Positions 22,001-34,540 of a stretch of 64,000 nt of DNA are shown one piece after another. Source of the stretch: Cornus controversa (Eukaryota; Streptophyta; Magnoliopsida; Cornales; Cornaceae). The first letter of the stretch is position 1, and each line of letters begins with the position of its first letter. The stretch spans positions 41,618,755 to 41,682,754 of the forward strand of contig CM048853.1 in the NCBI GenBank assembly GCA_026545225.1. The letters run 5' to 3'. A model generated the notes under the pieces. It did no database searches. It worked only from the letters and a program-made list of their open reading frames with translations, and was not told the origin of the DNA. The position numbers were made by a program, and so were the translations under genes.

Positions 22001-22284
22001 CTCTATACCTTTGTGTTCATCAGCTTCAGCCTCCATTCACCCCTTATAATGACCTTGAATTAGAACAAAACATAGATCCTCAACGCAACTGGAATTGGTT
22101 TAGCCTTGGACACAACACATATTGAGTGCTAGTGGCAGAGCAGAAAAATTAACATGTTCAAATCAGAAGCCAAAATCATTATTTGAAAGGATTTCTCCAA
22201 TTAATCCATGTCAAAACACCAACAGAACAGAACATAGGAACTGACATCCTTGTCTTCAGATAAATGTCAAACAGATAAGCAAGA
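19086..22284 (+). repeat. Segmental repeat B, copy 2
   Basis: Direct repeat of 14003-18410, lacking the solo LTR. Long runs are near identical, for example around 19740-19900 and 14640-14800. A 13-C run lies at 20155-20167. No gene was seen. Confidence 0.88.
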
Positions 22285-23050
22285 GATCAAAGTAAAAGCC
22301 AACATAGGGGGGTTCTCCATCCAACAGTAAGCATTATCTAACCTGCTGGTACTTTAGCTTATAATAGATTTCACAATAGCAACATTTCTTGTCATTAGTG
22401 ATCAACAACTGAACCGTGCATTCCATGTCAACGCTCTGTTCAATGATTAACGGACAATGTCAGAAAAGAGAATCATTAAATGCTAGTATGAGAAAAGGAT
22501 ACTATACGGAGCAGAATTGTAAAAATGGATCAATGAAATCAGGATAAAGCGTTCTTAAGTTGAGTTGACCTATATTAAGAAATACGGAGTATTAATCATT
22601 TCCATATCATATGACAGGAGTGAACATTATAACTGAACATATGATTAAAAATCCTTTCAAATAATACACGCACTCATGCACTCACACATTATACAGCTAA
22701 TAGTTTGTCATAGAAGCTGTTGATAAATTTATCTGCACTATGGGCAAAGGAATATAAACCAAATGTTACTAAAATGGGCAACAAAAATTTAACCGACATA
22801 GTAAAGAGATCGAGTAGCATTTACAATCAACTTATCACCATCTTCATCATCTTCATCACTATATAGATCCTGCTTCCGCTAGTAGCACTTACAATAATGC
22901 CTATTGAGTGAGAATGATAACTTAAATATCTTTACTCATCAAGGGAAACAACATAATAATTACATATAGATCACCCATTCACCCACACACAATAACCTTG
23001 GAAATTGTATTTGGATATTGACAATGAAATTGTAGTTATGTTTCAGCTGC
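22285..23050 (+). repeat. Segmental repeat A, copy 3
   Basis: Follows B2 as A2 follows B1, which closes the tandem unit B-A. Its right part (22900-23050) matches A1 rather than A2, so it keeps the original right flank. Confidence 0.8.
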
Positions 23051-24041
23051 TACACACATTACTACCAATTCCTAAACTTGCATTACTGTCAAGCATCAAG
23101 AAATTGCTTGTACTTCTCAATTTATAACACAATGCGGCTTCTCAATTTATAACACAATGTGGAACAGATGCAACAAGTGAAATCAGTACTAAAATTCTGC
23201 AATAAACAGATGCTTTTTTCAAAATTTTCTGGGTAAATACAAGAGCAAAACACAACACAAAGAAAGAGAAGAAAAAATGGAGTTGCAGCACAGCTTCTTG
23301 AACTCAGAGAGAGAGATTGGAATAAATGTGTTAATATAGTGTGGAGTGCCTAGGTGTTGCTTTTGTTTGGCGATACCTGATTTGAAAATATTAAGTCTTT
23401 GGCGTGCTCTTTGCTATAACTTGAAAAGAGAACAACCTCACAACTTGAAATTCCCGGAATCATCACCACCACCGAAAGTTTGGATACGGGGATTCCAATT
23501 GCTCAGACCCCAAATTTCCATTCCCTTTCCTCCACTTTCCCTGCAACCAAACAGTGACACTATTGCTTCTCCAAAGCATTATTTACCAAACAACAATTAG
23601 GGTTTCTTGCTATGAACCAAACATAACCCTAGCGCTTTTTTTCCCCTACAGAAACAGAGAATCTAAAAACCTATCGAAAAAGAATCTCAGAACGAATGAG
23701 GAACACATATCTTACATCACAATTCACAAACGAATCCTTCTTGACCAACACATTATATTTTAACATATTAATTTAATATATTATTCCTGGAAAGCACAAC
23801 GTGCACAACTTGCGTAAGAAACAATGCTAACTTACGCTTCTAGCTCAACGCGTATAAAACACTCTTTACTCTTGCAATGAAAATGCTAACATGTGCCGAC
23901 ATGCCAGTTTCCCTTAGAACGAACGCCATTAAAGCGAGGGCTTGAAACCGAAATGATAGAATACTAAAAAATCCCCTATAAAGCACAAAATAGAGAAAAC
24001 TCCATTAAAGTAAGCTGAGGTCAAGAGTAAAAAGAAACAGT
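23051..24041. other. Spacer downstream of histone H1; possible 5' region of a minus-strand gene
   Basis: Non-coding. Near 23595-23630 it has TTAGGGTTT and AACCCTAGC, telo-box-like motifs common in plant promoters and 5' leaders. It could be the original 5' UTR or promoter of the cysteine synthase gene, but no splice-linked leader can be shown. Confidence 0.25.
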
Positions 24042-24042
24042 G

Positions 24043-24090
<48 letters not shown>
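24042..24090 (+). repeat. (TA)n and (GA)n microsatellites
   Basis: An AT run from 24042 is followed by AG repeats to 24090, 3' of the histone gene. Confidence 0.9.
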
Positions 24091-24271
24091 CGCGATTCAA
24101 CACAAAGTCCATCTAACTAAAATTGATATGAAAATGCAATAAAATGAAACGATTACATCTGTGTTCTAAATTGCTTCCTGTGGATCAGAAAATAACCAAA
24201 TCCAAACATAAATTTACAGAACTACCACTCCTGAGAAAACCCTACACAGAAACTACATTGTTCAAACTAAT

Positions 24272-25312
24272 TCACTTCTTCGCCTTTCTAGCCGGAGTTT
24301 TCCTCGACGGCGACTTCACACTCTTCGCCGGAGCCTTCTTTGCCTTCGCCGGCACGGCAGGTTTCTTCCCTGGCGTCGACCTCGTCGACGTCCTCGCCAC
24401 CTTCGCAGGTCTAGTCGCCGGCTTAGCTTTCGGCTTCGCAGCCGCCTTTGGCTTGGCCGCCGGCTTCGGCTTCGCAGCTGGTTTCGGCTTGGCCGCAGCA
24501 GGTTTCGCCTTCACAGCCACCTTAGGCTTAGGCTTAGGCTTAGTCGCCGCCTTAGCCTTAGGCTTCGCAGCCGGCTTCGATTTCACAACAGGCTTTGGTT
24601 TCGCAGCAGGTTTCGACTTCGGCTTCGGTTTAGCTGCAGCTTTGGGCTTCGCCGGCGCTTTTGCCTTCGTCTTCGAAGACTTGGCTGCCGCCTTTGGCTT
24701 TCCGGCAGCAGCTTTCTTGGCCGGAGCAGTGGAAGCCGACTTAGAAGCAGCCGACTTCACCGGAGGAAGCTTGTAGGAGTTCTTGACCTTAACGAGCTTG
24801 CCAGCAGCGACGAACTTCTTCAAGTGATACAACAGCATTTTCTTGAACGAAGGTTGCAAGTGCTTGTGCTTCTCTTCGATGAACTTCGCTATCGCATACT
24901 GACTCGAACCAGTCTTGTCCTTCAGCGTCACAATCGCATCCGTTATCATCTAGGGTTTCGACACAACAATCAAACATACAATGACATCAGATCTAAATAC
25001 AGAATCACCACACAAACACATACACATATATATATAGATATAAATATAGATATAGATATAGATATATATATATAGAGAGAGAGAGAGAGATAGAGAGAGT
25101 GGGAGGGGATTTTATACCTCAAGGAAAGGAGGATGAGAAGGCGGTAACTTAGGCTTCTTAGGAGCAGCTGATTTCTTAGCTTTGGGCTCTTTGGGAGCAT
25201 TGCCTTTCTTTGGTTTCGGGTTGTCCTCCGCCGGCGCATTTTCCGGCTCCTCAGCCGCCGTCGGATCAACGACGATTTCTACGGCGACGGCCGTGGCTTC
25301 AATGTCAGCCAT
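24272..25312 (-). CDS. H1: Linker histone H1 (two exons)
   Basis: Binds linker DNA at the nucleosome entry/exit site and compacts chromatin in the nucleus. Exon 1 (25118-25312, 65 codons) encodes an acidic then Lys/Pro-rich N-tail ending PKLPPSHPPFLE. A 168-bp intron (GTATAA...CCCTAG) follows. Exon 2 (24272-24949, 225 codons) starts MITDAIVTLKDKTGSSQYAI and completes the winged-helix globular domain (AKFIEEKHKHL, KKMLLYHLKKF, GKLVKVKNSYKLP). A long Lys/Ala/Pro tail of KPKPAAKPKAAAK-type repeats follows, ending RKAKK and a stop. The 290-residue protein is of normal plant H1 size, and the intron inside the globular domain is typical. The reading frame is undamaged, unlike its neighbours. The start is the first ATG, in context TTCAATGGC. 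Confidence 0.95.
24950..25117 (-). other. Histone H1 intron with compound microsatellite
   Basis: GT...AG intron carrying a (GATATA)n-(TA)n-(GA)n run at about 25026-25100, likely polymorphic. Confidence 0.9.
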
Positions 25313-25410
25313 TGAATTAACTCAGCGGGTCAAATCAGAAATCAAAAGCTACAGCTGAGTGAGAGAGAGATGGAGAGAGAGAGCGCGATGAGTTGACGGT
25401 TGGAGGACGG

Positions 25411-25418
25411 TTTAAATA
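25411..25418 (-). promoter_or_regulatory. TATA box of histone H1
   Basis: TATTTAAA on the minus strand, about 95 bp upstream of the start codon, ahead of a GA/CT-rich leader. Confidence 0.6.
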
Positions 25419-25457
25419 GCTCTCTAAATGGGGACGATGAGCGAATACTGAGCACTG

Positions 25458-25462
25458 ATTGG
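25458..25462 (-). promoter_or_regulatory. CCAAT motif upstream of histone H1
   Basis: CCAAT on the minus strand (GGACCAATCAG), about 40 bp upstream of the TATA box. This spacing is usual for histone promoters. Confidence 0.4.
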
Positions 25463-25499
25463 TCCAAAAGCACGAGACAGGATCAACTCATTCCCGAAA

Positions 25500-26764
25500 T
25501 TTCAAATCTAGGCCTTTGGATTTGACTCTTATCTACGGTTCACATTGCCCTTTTATAGGGAAAAGGATAGGGGTCTTGCAATGTTGTCACATAGGGTGGG
25601 AGTTTTGGCCATTTGAGGTGTGTTTCTCACCTTGATTCAAATTGGCATATCTTTGGCTATACTTGATGCATTTTAGCAAGGTTTGGATGTACTTGTAGGT
25701 TAGGACTTAAGGTTTCTAAAGACTATTTATTTACCTTGTGTGGTTTTGTGAATTGGGAGAATTTTGAATTCAAAGCTCATGAGGTTTGGATTAGGGTTTA
25801 CCATGAGTTCGTTAAGATTCAAAAGGAATTTGAAAGGATCCGTTAGGCAAATGCAAGATCTTTTTTTTGTGTGTGATAGTAGCGCTATAAAGGAGTCTAC
25901 TACTCCAAGAATCGTGAAATTTCAATTAGAAATGACATTTAAATCTTAATCGGAATATGGCTGAAGTTGAACAAGTTCGAGTAAACATGATAATTTGTAC
26001 GCGGAATAAAGGGTAATTTTCGAACTTTGCACATGTCATTTAATGTACTAAAAAGTCACATTTTAAGTGAACATTATGTAGGCTCTTATAAGGTGTTGAT
26101 TACAATTTTTATTTTTAAATACAAGGTAAATTGTAAAATTATGTTTGGGTCAAATATTTTCACTTTTCAAACAAGTATATCTTCTTTGGTGCATAAAAAT
26201 GTTAGCATTTGACTCCTCATGAGTTCTTCAAACATTTTACCATTACTAAGATGAAATTTGAACTTGTGAATGTTAGTTCTCATTATTTCTAAGAGTGAAA
26301 ATGATGATTCTATTTATAATTTACCTTCATCAACCAAGCCAGCTAATCTATTATGGCTAGTGGTCTCTAACACTACATCTTACTGCATTTTGCAACTTTT
26401 CTTTCATACTTATTCTACAACCAAGCAACCATAGAACCCTCAAAAACTAGAGTTAAGTAAGGAATGCTCCTTTTTAAGCAAAAATTTGGATTCCAAGCCT
26501 GGCTGCCCTTACAAAATATCAAAGCTATATGAGAAAACATGTGAAAGCAACCAATATGTGGAAGTGATCCATCTACAAAGGAGACTAGGTTGCTTGAATG
26601 TAGAAAGATTTCAAAGTAACTTATTTGTGATACCTATGTTTATGTGGATAAAATGGCAATGGAAGTAAATGGATGGCCACTTGCTTTGTAATTAGTGCAC
26701 TGAGGATTATGAAAATTTCCCCCAAAAAAAAGGCTTCTTTATGATGATATATCAAATCATAGAA
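25500..26764. other. AT-rich intergenic stretch, nothing recognised
   Basis: Only short frames without domain similarity. No RNA gene or terminal repeats were seen. Confidence 0.4.
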
Positions 26765-26903
26765 TTTTTTTTTTTTCGACGCGTCAAATCTCTAAGCTAG
26801 CGTCGAATCTCTTAGAGCACCCTATAGTCACCGTGGAAGTAACTCAAAAAGATTTGAACTCTCAACCTAATGTGAAAACCTTACCACTAAGTTATCCCTT
26901 TGG
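26765..26903 (-). mobile_element. tRNA-derived SINE with poly(A) tail
   Basis: The minus strand begins near CCAAAGGGATAACTTAGTGG, whose TAACTTAGTGGTAAG resembles a Pol III A box. About 30 bp later GGTTGAGAGTTCAAATC resembles a B box. It then runs about 75 bp to a 12-A tail (plus-strand T run 26765-26776). Box order, spacing, total length of about 135 bp and tail match plant SINEs. No target duplication was resolved. Confidence 0.7.
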
Positions 26904-27164
26904 AATTAATAGATTAATTTCATATACTTTGTTGTTTATCAGCCCCATAATCATTAATTATTCATTTAATATATCAATTATGGTGAATAGGGGTAATTGG
27001 TATTTGATTCAATAATAAAAACTCATGAACATTTAATTTATTCTCACAAAACTATAATTAAATTCATATAATTTGGCCCATTGCCCAATTATTAATGAAC
27101 TCTCAATCTATACTACTATCAAATTTAATTTTTATATACATCTTTTATAAATTTTTTAATCAAA

Positions 27165-27444
27165 TAGTATTATTTTTAGTTTACAATTACACATTTACAC
27201 CTTTTGAGATTCCTAATAGTTACACTCTTGCACATTCAAAAAAATATTATTTTAAGTTAACAATTACACCTTTACACCTTTTGGAATTCCTAACTGTTAC
27301 ACTCTTATATCTTATCTTTTGGAATTCCACTGTATAGAATTTTTAATTATTGTATACATTTTAAAAATAATAATAATCAAATATTATTTTAAGTTAACAA
27401 TTACACCCTCACACCTTGTGAGATTCCTAATAGTTATACTCTTA
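27165..27444 (+). repeat. Imperfect tandem repeats (TTACACCTTTTGGAATTCC type)
   Basis: Three units share AAGTTAACAATTACACC, ACACCTTTTG, GATTCCTAATAGTTACACTC and TTA. A further unit resumes at 35470, on the far side of the inserted element. Confidence 0.7.
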
Positions 27445-27855
27445 TGCTGTGTTTGGTATGCAATAATGGAATGTAATGTTCATTCCACCATTTTGAATCC
27501 TTTCTTTTGTTTCATAAGAAAAAATAAAGTTGGGATAATCATTTCATGTTACTTATTCCCTTAGAATGGTCATTCCCACAAAAACCATTCTAAGTCATTC
27601 CACTTCTTAACCTATGAAATGACTATTTCATTCCCAGGTTAAAAAAAAAAAAACATGTTCCCAAAAAACCCTAATCACATAGCCACTGTCATAATTACTG
27701 ATGACGCCATCTAGCACCACCACTATCTCCACCACTACAACCTTCCACCACCTCCACCTCTAATGCCTTCAACAAACACCACCACCTCCACCACCACACC
27801 ATACCATTGTCGTCGTCTCCCACTACCACCAGGACGCCACCTCTGTCGTCATCAC

Positions 27856-28243
27856 TATAAGATAAATGGGTAAGGATAACACATTATCCCCAATTTAGTA
27901 GTTCATCCACTATAGACTCCTATGTGAAGTGTATCTCTAATTATGCGAAGCATAATCTCTATAAAAGATAACAACAAGAGAGAAAAAATACGACGATTGA
28001 AATATATATTCTCTCTGAGTTTTTCCTCCGGTGTTCTTCCTTTTTGAGTTCTCTCTATCTTGATCTCTCTTTGGTAGCCATCAACCAATAGACATAGAGA
28101 ACTTTAGTAGCCGTTCTATTGAGGAGGATCACGTTGCCGTAGGGACAGCTTGTAACACAAGCTATCGGTTCGTTTGCTTCCGCTATATTCAATCTACAAG
28201 AAATAACCCGAATATTTCAATAATTGAGACTAATTTTATAACA
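27856..28243 (+). repeat. Copia 5' LTR
   Basis: From TATAAGATAAATGGG to TTTATAACA. TATAAAAGATAA near 27960 is a promoter TATA box. The leading TG appears mutated. Closely collinear with 34541-34951. Confidence 0.85.
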
Positions 28244-28244
28244 T

Positions 28245-28257
28245 CGGTATCAAAGCC
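28245..28257 (+). promoter_or_regulatory. Copia primer-binding site, degenerate
   Basis: CGGTATCAAAGCC directly after the LTR resembles TGGTATCAGAGCC, the initiator tRNA-Met complement. Confidence 0.7.
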
Positions 28258-29930
28258 TTTATGCTTGTTGTTCGCTTAATTTTTCATGAGCATGCTTAGA
28301 ATAAATTTTTGCAAATTTATTATATAAAAGTATGCTTAATATTTATGAAAAATTATTTCTCATGAAATTGATATCGTATTATGCTAACTTTTCAGTATGT
28401 TGTAGCCAATATGCAAATATATAGATCTGAAAATTTTTATGCAAAAACTCCCTGTATTTTATTTTTTAAAAATAAAATAAGGATGATATGGCATAAACTT
28501 GCTAGGCCTTTTTCTCATTCATCATTGAGTTTTGGTGCATGAAAATTATATGAAAATATTCCTTGTTTTATAATCTTTCCGTACATATATTATTTGCAAT
28601 TTTTCAATGTCTGGTTTGTGAGATATTCATCTGAAAAGTTTCGGATCGAAAATAGGTGTTAAATGAAAATATATCAGTTTTTTTTCATGTTTCACTCTCT
28701 AAGAGAGAGTGTAATTCACCCCCATAATTAGGAAGCTTGGAATACACCAACGGAAGCACCATTTTGTTCGGAACACTGAGACGATCACAGTGGTATCTCG
28801 GAAGCGCAAAAAGCCATTGGGAATGTGGCGCGTGGGACCCACGCGCCTCTCGGTGAGGTGACGCGCTGCTGTAAAAATAAAATAATAATAATAATAATAA
28901 CAATAAAAAATAATGTTGCCCACTCACGCCTAATGGCGCGTGAGACCTCTATAAGACTCCGTTTGGGACGCCCTTTTTTGCAGTAGCTTTGGAATTTAAT
29001 TTTACAAATTTTCATAATTTTTGCAAATCTTTTTCTAAAACAATTTTTTGTTTGCAAATTTTATTTGATAAAATTATGAAATTTCAAAGAGAAAAGACTT
29101 AATTGTGCGCATGATGACGCGTAAGGAACTATTTGGTGATCCGATTTGTGATGTTTATAATCCTACAGCTTTATCCTTTTTCTTTTTTTTTTTGACATTT
29201 GCAATTATTGACATTACATTCATAGTAATTGCATTGGGTTTTATATGGATTGTTTTTATTTTTTTTATATATTGCTTATTGAATTGATCCTTTATATGTG
29301 AAGACCCAATTCCTACTCCCACTGTGGTGAGTATGGTAAATCCCATCTAGTACACGTGATTAAGTTGTAGTATTATAACAAGACCTAATTTTAGATATAT
29401 GAGTTTTTTTTGTGCGACATCTTCATGACGAGTTGTTATTTCTTAGATAAGTGATACTATTAAAATAATACAATGTCTAGACAAGTTCAGAAGATTGGTT
29501 TTTAAATGGGACTGATGTGACCCTTCCAGTCTTTTTTGCAACTTACCTTGTTGTATTTTTAGCAAGTATCGGTCTCCGAAAATTCCAACAAATTGTATGG
29601 GGATAACTACGCACAATACTTATATATTTAGAATTTTTTTGGCACGTGGTACTAGAATGCCAATTGAGCTCAAGTGGAGCTCACATGAATGTATGATTAT
29701 TTATTGTGTAGATGGATTAGATACGTTCTAATTCAAAATTATTTTGCCCAAAATCAATTGCAAATATTTTTTTTGTTAATACAATTAGGTGATAATTATG
29801 ATCATGGTGAAATTTTCAATCTCATTATATTAAACAATGAAATATTTGTACTTGAATTTCTGAAAGTAAAATAATAAATAGTCAAGAATGTATGTTTAAT
29901 ATCAACTTGTGCAATTTGAATGTAAAGGAC
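28258..29930. other. Copia leader, no coding family recognised
   Basis: Contains GTGGCGCGTGGGACCCACGCGCC at 28827-28849, a GC-rich inverted repeat, and an ATAATAATA run. Short frames only. Confidence 0.4.
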
Positions 29931-29933
29931 CTT

Positions 29934-32900
29934 TAAGGATGTTATTGCTGATCTCACAAAGGGTGAAAAGCTAGTAGGTACCAACTATGACATGTGGCAT
30001 AGGAAAATTCAGTACTTGCTTAATGAGCAAGAAGTCCTAGAAATCCTAACCAATAGCATTACCCCACCTAAAGAGGGCAATACCGCCCAGCATCGTCGAA
30101 ACATGAAAGTCTATCAAGACTGGGTTAAGAAAGATCGTGGTGCACACTTTACTATGTTAAGTAACATGCATAACGATCTAATTAGGGAATTTGAAAATTG
30201 CTCCACAGCCTAAAGTATGTGGGACCAACTGAAAATTGATTTCGGTGGAACCACTGCCACAGGGCTTCGTGCTTTAACGCTTAAGTTTGAAAGCTATAAG
30301 ATGGATTTTAAACAAACTATGGTTGAACACCTTAGGGTGATATCAACAATGATCCGGGATCTTAAATCTGCTGGAAATGATCTTACAAATTAGCAACAGG
30401 TGCTTGCAGTTATCCGCTCTCTGCCAAATTCCTGAAACGAAATTAAGCAAATATTAACTCATAATGAAAATATCAAAACATGTTCTGATATTTCGCGTCA
30501 TTTGGAATTGGAAGCGGAGTGCCAAGAGGCGATTCACTCAACTGTCCTTGTTGCCCAGAGAGGCCTAGATAAGGCACGTGTGCATAATAAAAAAAAATGA
30601 GGTGGTAAGAATAAGTAGGGTGTAGCTAAAAACTTAGCACCAAATGCTGGAAATGTTACTAGTAATATTGCTAAACGCAAAAGAGGTAAGCATGGTGGCA
30701 AGAAAGAGAAATCCAAGCTGAAAGGCTATAATTGTGGAAACTTGGGACACTTCAGTCGTGATTGCACTGAGCCAAAAAAGGTATTCTATAAACAAAACTC
30801 TCTATTTACATTGGTTTGTTCACATGTACTAGTTGATCATTCATCTCCTTTGTGGATACTAGATATAGGAGCAACTAAACATATGACGTAGAATAGAAGA
30901 GGTTCTGTAGATTATCGTCGGATACCAGTAGGGAGCCAGAGCATCTTTATGGGCAATGGTGCTAGTGAAGCGGTTCAAGGAGTTGGTTCTTATCAGCTCA
31001 AACTACGTTCAGGGCATGTGCTGCTTCTACATTATGTACTTTATGCACCTAGTGTCCGATATAATCTAGTTTCAATTCCAGCATTAGCTGAACTTAATTT
31101 TTCTTTTCAAATAAGTAATAGACGACGTGTATCTGGATGATGTGTTTTACAAACATGGTTTTATTTTAAATAATATATATCATTTGTATTTGTTAGATTA
31201 TAATTGTCCATTTGAATATTTGGTATGTGATATTAATAATCATGATTATATAAAATGGCATGCAAGACTAGGTCATATTGGAAAAGATAGGATGACCAGA
31301 TTAGTTAGAGAAGGGTTATTGGGGTCTCTCACAAATGTTACCCTTCCAACATGTGAGCCTTGTTTAGCTGGCAAGAGCTATCGAAAGCCTTTTGGAATGG
31401 CTACAAGCTAGAGCTACTTGTCCTCTAAAATTAGTCCATTCAGACATTTGCGGACCAATAAATGTGAAGGCACGCGATATGGTTATGTATATCTAATTTC
31501 TCACCGTAATGAGGCATTAGAATGCTTCCAAAAATTTATGACAGAGGTTGAGAATCAAATAAAGCGAAGAATAAAGGTTTTTCGCACTTACGGTGGATGC
31601 GAGTATCTATTAGACCAATTCAAGGAATTATGTGAAGAAAAGGGGATACACAGGCATTTGACAATTCCACATACGTCGCAACAAAATGGTGTTACAGAGC
31701 AGATGAATATACATTATTAAACATGGTTAGGTCAATGATGACGCAAGCTAACCTCCCGATTAATTTTTGGGGGATGTTTTAATAACTGATGCCTATATTC
31801 TTAATCATATGCCTTCCAAGTCAGTTCCTCAGAATCCTTATGAGCTTTGGCATAGCCGGAAGTTAGAATTGGGACATTTACGTCCACGTGGGTCAGCAGG
31901 TTATGTTCACAATAATTCTCATAAGTATGGGAAGATGGGCCCAAAAACTAATAAGAATATTTTTATTCGATATTCTAAACACTCAAAAGGCTATGTGATG
32001 TATGGTGAACAACCTAACAAATGAATGACTATAGTTGAGTCGCGAGATGTCACTTTTATTGAGGATAATTTCCCGAACATTGGTGATGCTAAAACGAATC
32101 TTGAACTCTACGAGATAGTAGATTTGAAAGATAATTTTTTTCCTTTTAGCGAGGGTGGGGAATTAATTTCTCATCCTGAAATCGCCAAAGAGGATAATAG
32201 TAATCTTCAATCCATTTCACAGTTAGAATCTAGTGAGAGTCCACAATTAGACTCGTAGGGGACTCAAATTTGTAGGAGTGAACGTGGAGTAGTTCCTCGT
32301 CGTCGTTTTGCGATTGAAGGGGGACATACTTTTATGTACACCATTGGATACAGACGAGCCTGCTTCTTTTCATGAAGCACTCTTTTCACCGGCTTGTAAA
32401 GAATGGATGATTGCTATAGAGGATGAGATGAGTTCAATGAATAAGAATCATGTTCGAGAATTAGTTGATCTTCCAAATGAGCGCAGCACCATTAGAACCA
32501 AATGTATTTTAAAGGTAAAGTACAAAGTAGATAGATCAATTGATAGAGATAAAGGGCGTTTTGTGGCGAAAGGTTATACCCAAATGGAGGGTATAGAATA
32601 TGAAGAGACATTCTCGCCAGTGGTGATATTTGCCTCTATTCGCCTTATCCTAGCAATTGTCGCACATATGGATTTAGAACTTTTTTAGATGGATATTAAG
32701 ACTGCATTTCTTAATGCAGAACTAGACAAAAAGATTTATATGACTCAACCGGAGGAAAACAATAGTGCAAAGTTTGTCATCTCAAACGTTCTATTTATGG
32801 TCTCAAGCAATCATCTAGCCAGTGGTACAGAAGGTTTCAAAATGCCATTTTGTCTCATCATTTTGAGATGATAGAGGAAAATCATTGTATGTATGTAAAA

Positions 32901-33523
32901 TGATCCAAAAAAAGTATTATTATCCTTACATTGTATGTTGATAACATCTTGCTTGCTAGGAACAATATGAAAGAGATTGTCGCCACGCAAGAGTGGTTGC
33001 CCTTTACTTATGAGATGAAGGACATAGGCTTAACTAGTACTATTTTAGGGGTGAAGATCGTGTGAGATCGCTCAAAGAGACTTCTTTGTTTGTCTTAAGA
33101 AACTTATATAAAAAGAGTCTTTGAACGATTCTGGATGCATCACTCCAAGCCATTGATACTCTTATAGAAAAAGGATACGATTTACATCATGGTTAATGCC
33201 CTAAGACAGATAAAAAAAGAAACAGGTGTCCAAAACTCCTTATGTAAGTGCAATTGGTAATTTGATGTACGCTATGTTGTGTACTCGATTAAACATTTGC
33301 TTTATAGTTGAATTCATCAGTAGGTTCAGAGTAATCTTGGATTTGCTCACAAGTATCATGGGTAGATATTCGTTATCACTACATTTGAGATATGATTGTG
33401 CAAGGAGAGGTGGTCCTGAAACATATATCCACTGCCAGTATGATGGTTGACCCATTAACTAAACCTATACCTAGAGATGTTTTTACATCCCATGCTAGAA
33501 GTTTGGGTTTATTTATGATTTGA
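29934..33523 (+). pseudogene. Copia gag-pol polyprotein, degenerate
   Basis: The gag part begins KDVIADLTKGEKLVGTNYDMW and continues through MWDQLKIDFGG and IRSLPNS. A CCHC knuckle is C-GNLGHFSRDC with its first Cys (YNCGNLGH) near 30730-30765. The protease motif is LWILDIGATKHM, with the catalytic DSG changed to DIG. GAG-pre-integrase shows WHARLGHIGKDRM and CEPCLAGKS. The integrase core includes HSDICGPI and QQNGVTEQMN. Reverse transcriptase shows KGRFVAKGYTQMEGIEYEE, FSPVV, MDIKTAFLNAEL and LYVDNILLA (YVDD changed to YVDN). RNase H is largely lost and the frame ends DPLTKPIPRDVF. Stops occur at about 30211, 30391, 30898, 31409, 32257 and 32686, with frameshifts after 31100 and 32860. Confidence 0.88.
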
Positions 33524-34540
33524 TGTACTGGACACCATTGACATTTATATTCATTGTTATAAAAATACATGATTTTATGTTCATATTGAGATGATTGCAT
33601 GCATTTCTTAAAATGTCATTAGGCATCGATTGACTCTCTCACACGAGCAATTACTTTGGTGCTTAGATAATGAGCAAGATGAGGCATAGAATTTTTTGTG
33701 AGTGGGAGAATTTTTATATGTCGTATTGACAGGGTCAAGATGAGGTTCTTGTGAGAACTGAATATGAAGGTATATCACACACTTCATTAGCCTAACATTA
33801 GTTGAATGTGAACCTTCAAACAAGCACTGATAGAGTGATTGTGTTGGAGTGATCGAGTTAGGTGTTGAGATAGCGACTAGACTAAGATTCGTATAACGTT
33901 CTATGAGCATGACATGTCCAATTGAGTGGGAGCTTTGTCGTAGCATACATAACATACTGTATATGCTATTTAAACGGCCACTAAAAGAGAGTGACTGAAA
34001 ATTCCTTGTTTCGTCACTGTGTGAGATCCTAAAATTATATAGTTTTAGTTCCACTTATACCCTTATGACCTAGGAATATGTTATGAAGAAAATACTTAAT
34101 GTTGCTACTTTCGTATGTACCTAAAGGACCATGAATCTTGTGGTCTGGAGGGGGATATCTAAAAAAATGGTTAGGTCCAATTAGATTAACATGAGTAGCC
34201 AGGGAAGATAATTTCATAGTACATTATTGTGTTGTGACTCAAAACCCGGGCGACTCTGTTGAAATTTGTTTCCAGACATAGTTTTGAATACAATACAAGC
34301 ATCACTTTGAGAATGAGTATCAAATAGGATAACGGATACTAAATCAGGTGTAACGAAATAGTCTGGGGCATACATGAGATTACTAGTTTGTAGTAAGGTA
34401 TTATGTTAGTCTAATGATAGCTTAATATAGTACTCCTTCCCTGATCTTTCTCGTCCGATCGCACGATCCATTTCCTGCATGCAGAAATGAGATGAAAGAT
34501 GTGGAGAATTCAAAGCTCGCCAATGTAACTGAATGGGAGA
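33524..34540. other. Copia region between pol and 3' LTR
   Basis: No coding family recognised. AATGGGAGA at 34532-34540 directly before the LTR is the likely polypurine tract. Confidence 0.45.

Noticed and set aside
24144..24776. 210-codon plus-strand frame rich in Ala/Gly/Phe
   Set aside because: It is the antisense of the Lys/Ala/Pro repeats of histone H1 exon 2; it has no independent signals.
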